NCBI GenBank assembly: GCA_963693285.1
Contig: OY848929.1
Coordinates: 4,466,501-4,530,500 of the forward strand
Direction: 5' to 3'
Source: Xestospongia muta
Lineage: Eukaryota; Porifera; Demospongiae; Haplosclerida; Petrosiidae
DNA: 64,000 nucleotides
Position numbers and translations under genes: made by a program
Shown here: piece by piece, positions 36,401-54,158 of the stretch
How positions within the stretch are numbered: the stretch's first letter is position 1
How the letters are laid out: each line of letters begins with the position of its first letter
Notes under the pieces: model-generated
What the model was told of the DNA's origin: nothing
The model's input: the letters and a program-made list of their open reading frames with translations, nothing else
Database searches by the model: none

Positions 36401-39400
36401 AATTATATGTTACAATAATCTAACGACTTATATTATGAGTGTTAGTTATATCTATAAGAGGTCTTGTAACTATAAGAGGTCTTGTAAAGAGCCTCATAAC
36501 TATAATTATTAATAGTGTATGGATTGTCTTTTTGTACAAAACACACTAATACAAATAGCTACAATGATTCTATATCTCCACGTGTAATGTCTCTCTCTCT
36601 TTCTCTCTTATAGGTCATTGCTCAAGGAGGCATTGTTTTGCATGATGTTATCCGACCTCGAACTAATTCTAGTCAACAAGTTAAAGAGACAGATATACAA
36701 TTTATAGTGACATCTGCCATGTCTCCTCAGTTCAAAGTGTTTGCTCTCTTTGCTAGAGAAGATGGTGAATTAGTTGGTGACCTAGTGGACCTGACAGTCG
36801 AATGTCACCTCTCAAATCAAGTACTATATTTTTAATGCAAAGCAGCATAACATGACCCATTTTCAGGTGAATGTGTCTTTTAGTGCTCAAGATGCAAGTC
36901 CTGGTGATGAGGTTGCCATAACAACACAATCAAGCTCTGATTCTTTAGTTTTATTGAGTGTTGTTGATTCTAGTCTCCATTTGTTAGCGGATGCATGCAA
37001 GAGTGCTACCTCTGATAATGTAAGTGATAAATTGACTTGATTTTGTCAATAAATTTGTAGACGAATAGAGTAAATGAAATAATTTTTACTGACTTGTCTG
37101 ATTTCCTATCCAGCTTTGCAAGTTGCTCAGATTTTTGACACAAGGGAGTTACTTAAACATTGATACATCATGTCCAGTCGAGTCCTTCTTCTCTTGTTGT
37201 CGTACTTCTTGTAAAGAACCTCAACGTTATGCAATTGGAACACTCTTCAATGTAATAAAAATATTATTTAAATATTGTATAAGTCATTTTGTAGGCAGCT
37301 GGCTTGAGAATCAAATCAGATATGTTTCTGCCAACTCCTCCTCGTCCTGTAGCTCCACCCCCTGTAATTACACCCAGACTCCCTTTTATTTCACCAATGC
37401 GACCTGGGAGTAAGTTAAATTAAAATAAATCTTTACAAGAGGTGTGGCCATACTTATAATAGTTTGCATGGCAATATATATGTCTTCATTACTTCTCTTA
37501 CTTTTAATGTATATGTGTAACGTTATTGTTTTAATTTCTTCACCTTCTAAAAACACATGTATGGTGGGATTTTTAGTTCCTCTTTCAGTTTTAACACCAG
37601 GTAATTGACTATTATACATGTTGTGTTAACAGTAGATGTGAGTCATAGTTAGATTTTTTTATACTCTATATTTTAGTACCACCAACTAACACTATACTTA
37701 CTACTGTATCTCCTTCCGATGAGACTGAAGACGAGGGTGAAGACAAAGCACGTACTTATTTCCCAGAGTCATGGATCTGGACGTTACTGCAGAGCAAGTG
37801 AGCATAAAAAATAAAAAAATATTTGTGATTATTTATTGTTTATTTTAGTCAAAGTGGTCAAGCTATATATTCAACTACAGTACCAGATACTATTACTACA
37901 TGGACTGGAGAAGTACTAGCTCTCTCTCCAGCTACAGGACTTGGAATATCTCCCTTAGCATCTCTAACGGTCAAGAAATTACTGTTTGTTTCTCTTAGCC
38001 TTCCATATAGTATTAATTGGGGAGAAACAGTCATACTAGTACCACTTGTGTTCAACTTTCAATCAACTTCTAAAGCTGTACATGTCAATATATCTGTTAT
38101 ATTGGATGATGAGTTGTCATTTGTAGAACGACCTCCAGACTCAATTGTAGTAAGTATAACTTTATGCCAATAACATAATAATAATTTATTGCTACAATAG
38201 TACATTGGTACATTGGTTAATATTGGTACATTGGTTAATATTGGTACATTGGTACATTGGTACATTGGTTGATATTGGTACATTGGTTGATATTGGTACA
38301 TTGGTACATCGGTACATTAGTTAACATCGGGGGATTACTTTACTGCTACATCGGTACATTGGTAAACCAATGTACTAATACATTAATACACTGGTATATT
38401 AGTATATTGATAACGTGATGCATTATACATTGGTATACTGGTAAACCAGTGCACCAATACACTGGTACACTTGAACCAATACACTGGTACACTTGCCCAG
38501 TACATTAGTATACTTGACCAGTACATTGGTACACTAGTGCATTCTAACATAACTCACTGAATTGCTATATTCCCTTTCTTTCTTAAGGTTAGTCAAAATG
38601 AGAGTAGTTCTTCCTTCCAGTTTTCCCTTAAGCCACGAAGTATCGGGCACCTTCCACTAACCATAACAATCAAAAACAATGTGTCTCGTTTAACTGATAC
38701 TGTGACCAAAATGCTGTTTGTTAAAGTAAGTCCTTATATTTACAGCTGGTAAGTTATAGAGCTGTTCTCTTACTAGCCTGGTTGTAAGAAACACGAAATC
38801 ACAGAAACGATTTTTATGAAATGTAAGATTGACATCATGAAGTAGTTATCTTTCTTTACTAACAATTACTATAGCAAATGGTAGTAAATGTTTCAATTAC
38901 TCTCTGCCAAATTGCCTAGTACCTGGCTCTTCTTCAGCAACCCTCTCAATTACTGGTACTTAATGTTACTCTTTATCTCTTCCCCTCCTTCTGTTGCTAT
39001 ACCTTCTCTATCTTTATAAAGGAGATATCATGTCATTTCCAAATTTGGATCATCTTCTTGTCCTCCCAAGTGGATGCGGAGAACAGAATCTCGTCAAGAC
39101 TGCCATCAATTTTATCGTTGCTAAATATCTCTTGGCACTTAAAGAGCTGAGTAATCATGTTGCTATTAAGATCAAAAATAACATTCAAATAGGTAAAGTA
39201 ATGCTTATCATTGTTAAACCTATTATCATCTTTCTTTACTTTAGGTTACCAAAAAGAGCTCAACTATCTTTCTACCAGTGGTTGCTTCAGCATATGGGCT
39301 GGAGGACAATGTACTACATGGTATTATAATGATACAATTTCTCATCATTAAAAGTCTTTTTAGGCTTACAGCTGCTGTTGTCAACTATTTCTCAGCAATA

Positions 39401-42400
39401 CACAATCTATACACTGGTATGTGTACTGCTATAGTGCCATAATGTATAATAGGCTTGAGCCCAAGTCAAATTAAAAGCACGTGATTTAGAATCCTATGAA
39501 GTCCAAGCATATGCATAATGGCTTAAATCTTAATTGGTTTCCATTGATTGAGGACTCTTAATTATAAGTAATTTAGAATACGACAATGTAATTATATTAA
39601 TATGAAACTTGACAGGTATCTAAGTAGCCCAAGAAGTAACGAGAATTACCATATAATTTCTAATGTGGTTTCTCTTATCGTATCCTACTTTACATAATAG
39701 GTGCCTTTATTAGAAATGAGTTGTACTCCACCAATTAGATTGTAGGAATGATGTAATGGTGTAATTAGCAATACAAAGCACTTGTGGTAACAAAATTGAG
39801 TATTCAACTTGTCCTTTGTGGGTTAAAGTTGTTATGAGACACGACCTATAGTATTACATAATTTATAATACAGTCTTACAACTACATTCTGGTCAAAACC
39901 ACCCAAACATCTATATGGTAATTAGTACCATGAATGGTTGTTGCAATTTTAATCTGCTGAGTCACCTCCTATGAATGCAGTGGCTACTTGCCCAGCAACC
40001 ATTCCATGCTTTGTTGAATATACTTAATGTTTAGTGCTTATGGGTGAGGATTAGTATCATAATGTACAACAAAGGATGAAATACCTGCTGGACAAATGGT
40101 AACTGTAACTGACTACCTAAAATGAAGAGTGTATCAATAAACTAGAGAGAGTAATGACATGGTCCATATGTAAACAAGAACAATGTGTTGGATATAATAT
40201 ATCAAATAGTAGTTTTGTTATGCTTCTTAATTGGTAGAACGTAATCTGGATCACGACGACAGCAAAAAATACTTGTAAAAAACTTCTGCCAAGCAAGAAA
40301 GGTCTTCCAAGAAATAACCCAAAAAGTGCTAAATATTCCAACAATAAACAACATGAGATATTTCATTAGTAGAGCAGCAAACTGTGGTGATGATGAACAC
40401 TCTACAGACTTGGCAGAAGAACTACTGCAAGATGACTCCCATTGTCCTCTTTCAGCAAGCTCATAGATACATAAACACAGATATATTACATTGGGTATGA
40501 TATAAAGGAGAGAGTATACCAGAATACGTATAATTAAACGTTGGAGTCGTCCCGATTTACTAGGATCTTTGCTGACCTGTAAGTGAGTCTGAATAAGAGA
40601 ACCAAACCCAATAACAAGAAAGACAATACCAATTATCAAGAAGACAGTCAACGGCAACAAAACGAAAACACCTAGGCCAACGTAATGTTGATTTCCTGTG
40701 AAACATATACCAGATAACTGGTCTCCATCAACAAGTTGTAATGCCAGCACAAGGATAACTTGAAGAGCAGGTAGACACCACACAAAGATGTGATACAATA
40801 ACCATGGTCGCTCGACAGCTTCTTCCCCCCACTTTAATGTTGATGCCATAAACCATGTCAATGTTAAAACAACCCACCAAATAGCACCTGCCATTTGAAA
40901 GTAATAGACGAATATGAACAAAATAACACAGCTGGCACTATGATAAGTGGGAATAGCATCAGGTAGACGCTGAAATATGAAAGAAGTTTCATCTGCAGTA
41001 TCTGAACAGGCATATGAAGAGGAAGGGTTTTCTAGTTTGACAATAGCACCAATTACATAAGCCAGAGATAAAATTAAATAACAAAGCGCCAAGAAAATGA
41101 CAGGCCTTTCTGGATAATGGTAGTTTTGCCTGTCAATGAGGAATGTTCCAACAGTAAATATTGTAAAGCCGATACAAATGAGAGCACATATAAGAATGAA
41201 GACTGGTGCTGCTACATTACTTTCTGCGTGACTAAAATAGATTCCTTCACATAAGACGGCACAATTTGGTACGTTTGCAAAAATGTAACTTGAGTTTGCT
41301 AATGTATGACCTTCTTTGTTGAGATCAAATGGAGATGGACAGGATAATAAAGTAGGAATTGTTCCATTTAGTGGATCACTGACTTTTGGTGAAGGACTGT
41401 TAATTGGTTCTGTAGTTGGTGGTAATGTAGTAGTTGTTAAGAGTGTTAGATTAGGGGGAATAAGACAAACATCTTCTAACTTTCTTGATGTGTTAGATGG
41501 AAAATCATTACATTCAAAGTGTTTAGGCCATTTGAATCCATTTGCTACCATGACCGGCTCACAAGTTGATCTTACATGCATACATAACTCACGACACGGT
41601 TTCAAAGTTCTGTCACCCTCAGGACTAGTAATACAGACTGGAGCGTAGATAGAGCAGATAAAGATACCAATAGCATTTGAGCATGCCTGAGCTACAAGAG
41701 GTTGAAATAGTTTTGCCTCTTTATTTGCCTCCAATTGATTTTGATGTTCACGAAGGTTTGGGAAAGATGTATTCTTCCAGTTGATATGAATGCACATAGT
41801 CACTGCTGTAATTGGCTGACATGTCCCTGGTGATGGAGTGGCAACGTTGTGATCAGTATAGGCGACAGATCCTGATAGCAATATTAATATTAGAAGTACT
41901 GCAACAGACATCTTGGCTTCTTTAAAGCTCCTTTTTGGAAAGTAACTTTGAACTTGGAAAATATCAATGTTGTGGTTACGTAACTATTAGCCTAGGATAT
42001 TAACATATGGTTGGTTTGTAGTCAAGATTGTAAAATTGTCATCCCGTATTGGGAAATTTTGTTAATTGTATATTTGTACTTTGTTACTTGACATTATTAT
42101 ATGTATTCTTATTGTTCAATCAGTATTATAGTACTGAACAGATATTTTCTCATTATTAGACCAGAACTATTCTGAAGAAGTTGTTGACGAAGCTGTCGTG
42201 ACAGCAGCTGTTGACTATCTCATCACAAAACAACATAAAGGAGGAAAGTTTCCCCTTTTAGGGCGATCACACAACCATCGTCTTGTTGTATGTATTTACA
42301 TCATAAATATGTTTGTTTAAACTATTATTTCAAACATGTTATGATTATGTTATGTGTTGTCTATTCTCTCATGTTTAATTGTTGACTTGTAATGTCATTA

Positions 42401-44443
42401 GAAATGTGTTTAGACAATATGATGGATGGATCTGGAGGTGTACATAGATAGAAGGTTGGATAGTTCTATTACTTTACTTTTCTATTGATAGAATGATGCA
42501 AATGGGCTGGCAAACACGGGTTTTACTCTAGTGGCATTGAAAGAATTCCAAAAAGCTTTTCCCGATACCGTCATTGTAAGTTATACAAGTGTCAGGTTTA
42601 TTCTAGAATGTTATTTTATCATGTTACATATCTAACTGATGTTGTCACATGGTCGTGATGTCTCTTTTAGACTAACAAAGTTGATTCGGCCATTGATATA
42701 GCTGAGTCATTCCTTAAACGAAAACGTAAACCGTCAAAATCCTGTACATATGGACTAGCTATAGCAGGTTTTGCTATGCATAAACATCCTGCTAATTCAC
42801 AAGCCAAATTGATTAATGATCTAAAGAATAGGATTCAATCTAGTGATCTGTGTAAGAACATAGCAATAATTAGGATTGTTACACATGTCCACTAATGTCT
42901 TCTATCAATGCTTACATATGTCATAACATATACTTGATGCCAAATTATAATTCTTTTTTAAATAGTTCCTGGTACTTGTTACTCATGTGATCGTGATGCT
43001 ACTTTATGCGGTTACTATGTACATTCAGAAAATAATGCAGTTTGTGTTGAAACAACTGCATACACGTTGTTGGCTCTTCTAGAGGCCAGAGATTATCCTA
43101 AGACTTTCTGTTTGGCACAATGGTTGGTGCAGATCAGAAAAGAAGGCAGAGGGTATTTCACATCTCAGGTAGTTTATGCACGACATGGCAAGCTGGTTTA
43201 GGAAATACCAACAATAGGAAAGAACAAGGGGGTGTATATCAGTTATTCAATTTATATGATTGTATGATTTGTTAATGTTTTGCATTCTATTATCATGACA
43301 CAACTATTATCATTTAACAACCTGGTACATTGTTACAGTATTTACACATTGTTTAATAATTCACTCTACAGGATACCATATTAGCACTTCAAGCTTTAGC
43401 CAACTTTGCCATGGCAACCTATTCACCTGATATTCATTTGACTGTGAGCTATAACCTGTCAAGTCTGGCTTCTACCCCTTCTTACACTATATTCAATAAA
43501 AACAGATATGACAATCACATTACCGAGGTATGCATATAACTATATGCCTTGATCTATAGACATGATTCTTTATTAGATCACTAATCCTCAAGGCAATGAT
43601 AATTGTGTCTCCTGGAATGGGACTGGTATAGCTATATTACAAGTAGGTAGCCAGGGATAACTAATACAGTTAATCTGATTATGAATATACCTACATGTAC
43701 ATGTGTACTGGTGGATTAACATTACATACATTGTATGGCTACAGTATTGCCTATTAAAGTGTTATATACTATGTGGTCACAGTATTATTTAATGATGAGG
43801 GTACAGATAGTTATGTTTTCTCAGTATTATTGTTGAAGTACTTCCTAATTGAATTGTTGTACACTTTTGTTTTTACCAATAGCTGGTGTGTCATTGCACT
43901 ATTTGATAATGAGCCAATGTGTTTATACTTAACAATGTGTTAATAAATTGTCATGCAAACACTTTACTTTAAAATTTACTTAGAGCACTCTCAGATATCA
44001 TGGATGCAATTGTGACAAAATTAGTCAGTCTTTCTCACTTGAACATGCCAGTCAGTACACAGTAACAAAAAGTACTCGTGGAATCCTTACGTTACATTTG
44101 AGGATGAGGTTAGAGAAGATAATCACACATCAAACATATGGTAATTGGTTGTAATTGTTTATTGACAGGTATTTAGAAACTGGAACATCCAATATGATAA
44201 TACTTGATGTTGAATTACCTAGTGGGTTTAGATTTGAGAGTTGGCGAAGTGCAGATGTGGTAAGTTATCATCAATGCCTTATCATAGACACAACATTATT
44301 ATAATTGTGTTATACATGTATGGTTGTTGTAGATCGGTAGGAGAATAGCACGTCATGAGTTGAAAGGATCTAGTGTTGTCTTCTACATCGATGAAGTAAG
44401 ACATCTACCATTAGATGACATTCACATGTTCTAATTGAAGTAA

Positions 44444-44478
<35 letters not shown>

Positions 44479-44764
44479 CCTCTTAGCTTGTCAGTTGTCA
44501 ATACATTACTTTGGTACTAGAATTAGAACAAGCTTTTGTAGTAACAGAGCCTCAAAAAACTCCTGTTACTCTGTACGACTATTATGATCCTGGTACAACA
44601 GTAAAACTCATTTATTTTATACTAAACTCTTCTCATTAGGAAAGTCAGTGACTCAATATTATCAACCTGAAAATACGGATCCTCTTCCGCACCCTAAAAA
44701 TGGGCGTTGCCAGCCAATAACCCCTACAACACTGCCGTTGATTGATTCACTTGTATTGCACTAG
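33483..44764 (+). CDS. Thioester-containing protein of the alpha-2-macroglobulin/complement superfamily
   Basis: Thirty-eight exons sum to 4428 bases (1475 residues). A signal peptide (MLLFKMLLLALLLVHTANSQ) starts at 33483. Family landmarks in order: KTDKPIYKPSQT (exon 33927-34089); a proline-rich segment with a cysteine cluster FFSCCRTSC (exons 37114-37251 and 37295-37409); FPESWIWT and VPDTITTW (37677-37797, 37849-38149); the thioester motif PSGCGEQN at residues about 950-957 (39022-39192); GYQKEL and TTWLTAAVV (39245-39320, 39364-39416); and a C-terminal receptor-binding domain ending with stop 44762-44764. The internal Cys-Gln thioester lets such secreted proteins bond covalently to proteases or microbes. 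A histidine in RSHNHR lies near the position controlling ester reactivity in C3, but alignment is uncertain. There is no C-terminal NTR/C345C domain, favouring A2M/CD109/TEP over C3. Intron 3 uses a GC donor. Intron 27 contains a Frizzled gene. Confidence 0.9.
36590..36613. repeat. CT tract at a thioester-gene acceptor
   Basis: A short CT microsatellite with TATAG forms the acceptor region of exon 36614-36820. Confidence 0.85.
38190..38545. repeat. Degenerate TTGGTACA tandem array
   Basis: Many copies of TACATTGGT and related words, including inverse forms such as ACCAATGTAC further right, fill a thioester-gene intron (38150-38587). It explains the apparent MYQYQP-repeat ORF on the minus strand. 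Confidence 0.9.
40202..41911 (-). CDS. Fzd: Frizzled-family Wnt receptor, nested in an intron
   Basis: A single uninterrupted exon encodes 569 residues. A signal peptide (MSVAVLLILILLSGSVAY) is followed by a Frizzled cysteine-rich domain with ten cysteines (CQPITAVTMC, ACSNAIGIFICSIYAPVC, PCRELCMHVRSTCEP, HFEC, DVC). A Thr/Pro linker follows, then seven hydrophobic segments and a short tail. KTFLAW after the seventh segment fits the KTxxxW motif that recruits Dishevelled. YFQMAGAIWWVVLTLTWFMA matches the conserved third membrane segment of Frizzleds. It should be a plasma-membrane Wnt receptor. The tail (CCRRDPDYVLPIKKHNKTTI) has no obvious PDZ ligand. The gene lies wholly inside intron 27 of the thioester gene (39417-42159) on the other strand. 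It is intronless, unlike every other gene here, which suggests either the ancestral Frizzled state or a retrocopy. Confidence 0.93.
   Translation of the reverse strand: MSVAVLLILILLSGSVAYTDHNVATPSPGTCQPITAVTMCIHINWKNTSFPNLREHQNQLEANKEAKLFQPLVAQACSNAIGIFICSIYAPVCITSPEGDRTLKPCRELCMHVRSTCEPVMVANGFKWPKHFECNDFPSNTSRKLEDVCLIPPNLTLLTTTTLPPTTEPINSPSPKVSDPLNGTIPTLLSCPSPFDLNKEGHTLANSSYIFANVPNCAVLCEGIYFSHAESNVAAPVFILICALICIGFTIFTVGTFLIDRQNYHYPERPVIFLALCYLILSLAYVIGAIVKLENPSSSYACSDTADETSFIFQRLPDAIPTYHSASCVILFIFVYYFQMAGAIWWVVLTLTWFMASTLKWGEEAVERPWLLYHIFVWCLPALQVILVLALQLVDGDQLSGICFTGNQHYVGLGVFVLLPLTVFLIIGIVFLVIGFGSLIQTHLQVSKDPSKSGRLQRLIIRILVYSLLYIIPNVIYLCLCIYELAERGQWESSCSSSSAKSVECSSSPQFAALLMKYLMLFIVGIFSTFWVISWKTFLAWQKFFTSIFCCRRDPDYVLPIKKHNKTTI
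44447..44478. repeat. (CT)n microsatellite at a thioester-gene acceptor
   Basis: The CT run immediately precedes the CTTAG acceptor of exon 44487-44592. Confidence 0.9.
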
Positions 44765-45392
44765 TGGAGGAGGAAAAGAAACATTTCTTACAATTGACAT
44801 TGTTAATTAAATAATTAGAACCACGTTATAGTATTAGTGGAACATTGTTATTTTGTTTGTTATAGTGAGTTGTAATTTTGGATGTATGCCATGCAATCCC
44901 TTGACAAAAAAGAGAAACATTTAGTATAATACTTTTAGCATTTAGGAAAGTTTAGTGTTTTCTTATGTAGTGTATATAGGTTACCCAACATATCTATATA
45001 CACAATAATAGTCTATCAAACTAGACATTGAAGTCACATGATTAATTAAATTCATAGTCATTACAGCTATACATGTGAGAAACTAATACATATTGTACTA
45101 TTGCTGTATAAACAGGTATTCCTTTGAAGTGCAACCACACCAACTATGATAGTGTAAACACACCTATTTCTTGGGTAATCAGCCACTCTTTGATGTCTGT
45201 CAGTTGTAGAAAGTTATATAAACTACACAACAATATACATGGCCAAATCGCTTTTGAAATTATTACAAAAAAGTTTTGGAAATGTTCAGAAACAGAAGAC
45301 ATTATGTTTTAAAATGAAGAGTGAATCAATAAACTAGAGAGAGTAATGACATGGTCCATATGTAAACAAGAACAATGTGTTGGATATAATTT
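44765..45392. other. Convergent intergenic region
   Basis: About 630 bases lie between the stop codons of the thioester gene and the second Frizzled gene. The last 80 bases (from about 45312) match the 3' flank of the first Frizzled gene (from about 40119), so the duplicated block includes the 3' UTR. A 62-codon ORF at 45124-45312 has no recognisable content. Confidence 0.5.
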
Positions 45393-47165
45393 TCAAATAG
45401 TAGTTTCATTATGCTTCTTAATTGGTCCGACGTAATCTGGATTGCGACGACAGCAAAAAATACTTGTAAAAAACTTCTGCCAAGCAAGAAAGGTCTTCCA
45501 AGAAATAACCCAAAAAGTGCTAAATGTTCCAACAAGAAACAACATGAGATATTTCATTAATAGAGCAGCAAACTGTGGTGATGATGAACACTGTACAGAC
45601 TTGGCAGAAGAACTACTGCAAGATGACTCCCATTGTCCTCTTTCAGCAAGCTCATAGATACATAAACAAAGGTATATCACATTGGGTATGATATAAAGGA
45701 GAGAGTATACCAGAATACGTATAATTAAACGTTGGAGTCGTCTCGATTTGCTAGGATCTTTGCTGACCTGTAAGTGAATGTGAACAAGAGAACCAAACCC
45801 AATAACAAGAAAGACAATACCAATTATCAAGAAGACAGTCAACGGCAACAAAACGAAAACACCTAGGCCAACGTAATGTTGATTTCCTGTGAAACATATA
45901 CCAGATAACTGGTCTCCATCAACAAGTTGTAATGCCAGCACAAGGATAACTTGAAGAGCAGGTAGACACCATGCAAAGATGTGATACAATAACCATGGTC
46001 GCTCAACAGCTTCTTCCCCCCACTTTAATGTTGATGCCATAAACCATGTCAATGTTAAAACAACCCACCAAATAGCACCTGCCATTTGAAAGTAATAGAC
46101 GAATATGAACAAAATAACACAGCTGGCACTATGATAAGTGGGAGTAGCATCAGGTAGACGTTGAAATATGAAAGAAGTTTCATCTGCAGTATCTGAACAG
46201 GCATATGAAGAGGAAGGGTTTTCTAGTTTGACAATAGCGCCAACTACGTAAGCCAGAGATAAAATTAAATAACAAAGCGCCAAGAAAATGACAGGCCTTT
46301 CTGGATAATGATATCTTTGCCTGTCAATAAGGAATGTTCCAACAGTAAATATTGTAAAGCCGATACAAATGAGAGCACATATAAGTATGAAGACTGGTGC
46401 TGCTACATTACTTTCTGCGTGACTAAAATAGATTCCTTCACATAAGACGGCACAATTTGGTATGTTTGCAAAAATGTAACTCGAGTTTGCTAACATATGA
46501 CCTTTATTGTTGAGATCAAGTGGAGATGGACAGGATAATAAAGTAGGAACTGTTCCATTTAGTGAATTACTTGCTGTTGTAGGTTGACTTGAAGATGATG
46601 GGGTAGTGGCGGATGGTACAGTTGTTGTATTAGGTGATGTAGGTGGAGCAGTTGTTGGCAATCCTGGTACAATCGGAATTGGAACATTTCTCAGATTAGG
46701 GGGAATAAGACAAACATCTTCTAGCTTTCTGGATGTGTTAGATGGAAAATTACTACATTCAAACTGGTGTGGCCATGGAAAACCATTTGCTACCATGAGC
46801 GGCTCACAAGTTGGTCTAACGTACATACATAATTCACGACATGGTTTTAAAGTTATACTGCTACCGTCTGGATTATTAAGACAGACGGGAGCGTAGATGG
46901 AGCAGATAAAATGAACAATAGCATTTGAGCATGCATGAACTACAAGAGGTAGAAATACTTTTGCCTCTTCATTTGCCTCCTGTTGATTTTGATGTTCACG
47001 AAGGTTTGGGAAAGACGCATTGACCCAATCTACGTTTATGCACATGGTCACTGCCGTGATTGGCTGACAAGTTCCCGGTGGTGGTATAGTAGTGACATCT
47101 AGAACGCCAGCGAAGACAGTTGATCCTGAGAGCAATATTGATATCAGAAGTAATACAGTAGACAT
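45393..47165 (-). CDS. Fzd: Second Frizzled-family receptor (paralogue)
   Basis: Single exon, 590 residues from the Met at 47165 (MSTVLLLISILLSGSTVF). The frame stays open to a Met at 47222. I chose the inner one because it aligns with the start and signal peptide of the nested copy, which has an in-frame stop just upstream. The ten-cysteine Frizzled domain, seven membrane segments and KTFLAW are all kept. The seven-pass region is almost identical to the nested copy, with only scattered substitutions. The cysteine-rich domain and especially the linker differ: here the linker is longer and rich in Thr, Ser and Pro (TTAPPTSPNTTTVPSATTPS). This pattern suggests duplication with the membrane part kept alike by selection or gene conversion and the ligand-binding part free to change. 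Same strand as the nested copy, about 3.5 kb further right. Confidence 0.93.
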   Translation of the reverse strand: MSTVLLLISILLSGSTVFAGVLDVTTIPPPGTCQPITAVTMCINVDWVNASFPNLREHQNQQEANEEAKVFLPLVVHACSNAIVHFICSIYAPVCLNNPDGSSITLKPCRELCMYVRPTCEPLMVANGFPWPHQFECSNFPSNTSRKLEDVCLIPPNLRNVPIPIVPGLPTTAPPTSPNTTTVPSATTPSSSSQPTTASNSLNGTVPTLLSCPSPLDLNNKGHMLANSSYIFANIPNCAVLCEGIYFSHAESNVAAPVFILICALICIGFTIFTVGTFLIDRQRYHYPERPVIFLALCYLILSLAYVVGAIVKLENPSSSYACSDTADETSFIFQRLPDATPTYHSASCVILFIFVYYFQMAGAIWWVVLTLTWFMASTLKWGEEAVERPWLLYHIFAWCLPALQVILVLALQLVDGDQLSGICFTGNQHYVGLGVFVLLPLTVFLIIGIVFLVIGFGSLVHIHLQVSKDPSKSRRLQRLIIRILVYSLLYIIPNVIYLCLCIYELAERGQWESSCSSSSAKSVQCSSSPQFAALLMKYLMLFLVGTFSTFWVISWKTFLAWQKFFTSIFCCRRNPDYVGPIKKHNETTI

Positions 47166-48620
47166 CTTGGATTCTTTAAGATTTCCTTTCGAAAAGTAAC
47201 TTTCGCACTTGAAACCACTCACACTCGGCTAATAGTGAACCACACTGACGTAACATAAATCCGCAAATAGACGGAAGATTAAAATTTTGTTAGATTATCG
47301 GCTAAAATAATATTAGCTTATACAAGTATTTGGTTATTACCACAATACAAAGTAATGATGTCTATGCATGGTATCAGATATCAGACTGGTTGATAGAGTA
47401 GTTGATAGAGCACATAGATCATATATATAAAGAGTAACATTTACCTTAGAACACATAAAATATGCATTTATAATATTTTCAAAGTTGTCATTGATGATAT
47501 TTCTCAAGATCTATGTCCAGTCCCTCAAAGGTTTGACCCCTCCAAAGTTTGGAGTTGGGGTTAAAGAGACAAAAGAATCATTGCCTTTCAAATAACCTTT
47601 TGAAATACAGGCATAATTGAATGTACTATGAGAATGTCTCTGCATAGTCAAACCTCAACTCTTTGATGTGTGACTGCTTGTTACCATAGTGAATATAGTG
47701 GATAACAGGTGCAATCAATATATAGTAGATCATAGTTGTGTACAGTTAATTGCCTAAAATTGTTTTCATTATGATCAGAACACTATTACTAAGATGACCT
47801 GACTGACGGTTATTGGTTCCTTTAAATTATATGTTCTATTTGTGTTGTTTTATGTTACATATATACTTATATTTTAAAAAAATAGGTGAGGAGACAAAAG
47901 GAGCTGGCACTCATTGGCCTGACTATAATTCTAATTCTATATATTCTTATGTAAATTCAATTACTTCCCTTTGTTATCTTCACATTGTGTCTGCTATGGG
48001 ATAAGAACAGAGTTAAAAGCAGACAGGTGGAATGTTATTGGCACACTTCCTGTTATGGTAGTTCCCCACCACCTGCGTCTAACCAGTACTGAGGCATCCA
48101 CATATCATATTGCATTTCTAATACTGTACTATACAATATTAATTAAAATACAATTACATTAAATGCACAAGTTGGTGCATGTGACAGAGTTCTGTTGTTG
48201 GGTTAGACAGTTAGATAATTAGATATTATGTAGTACTACAGATAACATACATTGAAATCAGTAGTAAGAAAATAAAATAAAAACTCAATACACACATAGA
48301 AAGATGTCCACATATAATTAATTCATTACAAACATTCATCATAATATTGTTAGTTTATGATTGTAGCTGCTGTGTGCCATTAACACTTTCAGTGATTGTT
48401 AAATATATAATTTTGTTAAATATATAGTTTTGTTAAAGTTATTACAAAATTATGAATTATATGAATAATATTTAGTGATATATTTTAAAAAATAATAAAC
48501 TGCCGTAGAAAATGAACATCTGCAGGTATAAACAGTTTAATTACAACCATTTAATATAACCAATATTAAAATTATCTAAATTCATCATTAACTATAGGCG
48601 TGTACTGAGCTTCCTCCATC
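47166..48620. other. Intergenic region between Frizzled and ABCC genes
   Basis: About 1.45 kb of AT-rich sequence. The start codons on either side point away from each other, so it should carry both promoters. Short ORFs near 47813-48162 show no recognisable domain. The only other visible structure is a short repeat, TTAAATATATA[AG]TTTTGTTAAA, at about 48398-48440. Confidence 0.4.

Positions 48621-54158
<5,538 letters not shown>

Noticed and set aside
37062..37113. Upstream extension of the thioester exon (TNRVNEIIFTDLSDF)
   Set aside because: Starting the exon at 37062 runs into a stop at GATTTTTGA; the acceptor at 37113 gives the phase-consistent reading LCKLLRFLTQGSY.
41316..41648. Plus-strand ORF of 110 codons antisense to the nested Frizzled gene
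   Set aside because: It is a shadow of the Frizzled cysteine-rich domain; a similar shadow occurs at 46606-46896 in the paralogue.
47166..47222. N-terminal 19-residue extension of the second Frizzled gene
   Set aside because: It places charged residues before the signal peptide and has no counterpart in the nested copy, where a stop lies upstream.
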